Assembly: GCA_963204845.1 (NCBI GenBank)
Contig: CAUJIL010000229.1
Coordinates: 1-6,089 of the forward strand
Length of the DNA stretch: 6,089 nt
Source of the DNA: Pseudomonadota bacterium
Lineage (GTDB): Bacteria > Pseudomonadota > Gammaproteobacteria > Pseudomonadales > UBA5518
Reading direction: 5' to 3'
Part shown: positions 5,812 through 6,089 of the stretch, in pieces
How positions within the stretch are numbered: position 1 is the stretch's first letter
Layout: the number at the start of each line of letters is the position of its first letter
Notes under the pieces: model-generated
Told to the model about the DNA's origin: nothing
Database searches by the model: none
What the model saw: the letters and a program-made list of their open reading frames with translations, nothing else
Made by a program: the position numbers and the translations under genes

Positions 5812-5870
5812 GTAAAAGCAGCTGCAACCCAAATCATTGCCGATAAGAAACGTAAAAGAAACCGACAACC
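5812..5870 (-). repeat. Two direct repeats upstream of the sigma54 site, candidate activator sites
   Basis: On the plus strand GTAAAAGCAGCTGCAACC (5812-5829) and GTAAAAGAAACCGACAACC (5852-5870) match at 15 of 18 aligned positions with one 1-nt gap, and start 40 bp apart. Their positions, about 25 and 65 bp beyond the -24 element as read on the minus strand, are plausible for binding of a sigma54 enhancer-binding protein. A shorter CTGCAACC repeat occurs at 5791-5798 and again within the first copy (5822-5829). The distal copy overlaps the rhomboid terminator hairpin. Confidence 0.5.
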
Positions 5871-5876
5871 GTCGGC
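5852..5876 (-). terminator. Probable rho-independent terminator of the rhomboid gene
   Basis: Read on the minus strand CCGAC (5871-5875) pairs with GTCGG (5862-5866) around a 4-nt GGTT loop and is followed by TTTCTTTTAC (5852-5861). It begins about 27 nt after the stop codon at 5903. The stem is short (5 bp, plus a possible G-U pair) but the T-rich tail and position support it. Confidence 0.6.
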
Positions 5877-5902
5877 GATGATTCCCCGAGGCTCGTCGGC
5901 GC

Positions 5903-6089
5903 TCACAACCACCGATATCGCGACGACAACTGCCGCCGCTGGCCGTCGCGGTGCTCGGCCAGGCGCCGCGGACTGACCAGCAGCAGCGACAGCAGCAGCC
6001 CGGCGCCGAAACCGCCGGCGTGCGCCCAGAACGCGACCCCGGCCCCGCCGTCGTCGGCAAGCCCGCTCGCGAGCTGGATCAGGAACCAG
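5903..6089 (-). CDS. Rhomboid family intramembrane serine protease, C-terminal fragment (cut by window edge)
   Basis: The final 61 residues of an open frame entering from the right edge are visible; the start lies outside the window. They begin WFLIQLASGL, followed by a short Asp/Gly loop and the motif FWAHAGGFGAG (fragment residues 20-30). The motif leads into a Leu-rich helix and an Arg-rich cytoplasmic tail ending at a TGA (5903-5905). The AHxxGFxxG pattern is the last catalytic helix of rhomboid proteases, and the His (fragment residue 23) would be the partner of the active-site Ser, which would lie upstream outside the window. The fragment resembles ordinary rhomboids more than rhombosortase, though the missing part is needed to be sure. 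It runs in the same direction as the PEP-CTERM gene but is separated from it by a terminator and a promoter. Confidence 0.85.
   Translation of the reverse strand, partial: WFLIQLASGLADDGGAGVAFWAHAGGFGAGLLLSLLLVSPRRLAEHRDGQRRQLSSRYRWL

Noticed and set aside
5689..6060. N-terminal extension of the PEP-CTERM protein to an ATG at 6060
   Set aside because: It would read through the rhomboid gene in another frame, a terminator, the sigma54 site and the RBS, and would bury the signal peptide.
5903..6089. Rhomboid fragment as a rhombosortase paired with the adjacent sorting-signal protein
   Set aside because: Rhombosortase serves GlyGly-CTERM proteins, whereas the neighbour has a PEP-CTERM signal. 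The visible motif is that of ordinary rhomboids, and the two genes are separate transcription units.

Overview
The window is GC-rich, tightly coding bacterial chromosome. Its gene families (an M16C presequence-protease-like peptidase, an UrcA-family exported protein, a PEP-CTERM protein, a membrane-anchored winged-helix regulator) and strong Shine-Dalgarno sites fit a proteobacterium. A free-living, probably aquatic gammaproteobacterium is my best guess, from family distribution and codon style rather than any marker gene. I see no rRNA, tRNA, CRISPR array, transposase or phage gene.

Layout, left to right. Positions 1-122 hold no gene I can support. A small GFA-fold zinc protein (123-509, minus) is divergent from a 988-residue M16C metallopeptidase (690-3656, plus). 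Their 180-bp gap carries sigma70-like boxes for both directions with overlapping -35 elements. The peptidase gene converges on an UrcA-family gene (3697-4170, minus) with a 40-bp gap. The 382 bp from 4171 to 4552 separate the UrcA gene from a divergent regulator gene and hold two tandem GTAG-type REP-like hairpins and a promoter for the regulator. That regulator (4553-5047, plus) is a CadC/ToxR-style winged helix with one C-terminal membrane helix and almost nothing beyond it. It converges on a PEP-CTERM protein gene (5179-5688, minus), which has a strong intrinsic terminator (5084-5122). The PEP-CTERM gene is preceded by a near-consensus sigma54 (-24/-12) site and two direct repeats. At the right edge is the C-terminal end of a rhomboid protease gene (5903-6089, minus, cut by the window) with its own terminator.

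How the genes relate. Orientation and terminators make most genes single transcription units; there is no long operon. The clearest functional link is within the PEP-CTERM locus: an exosortase substrate under an apparent RpoN-dependent promoter. That agrees with the known pairing of PEP-CTERM/exosortase systems with the PrsK/PrsR sensor and sigma54-activator pair. No exosortase or prsK/prsR gene is in the window, so those would have to be elsewhere. Nothing here looks like a complete undescribed system. The best leads are the PEP-CTERM promoter with its repeats, the sensorless membrane regulator and the tandem REP-like element.
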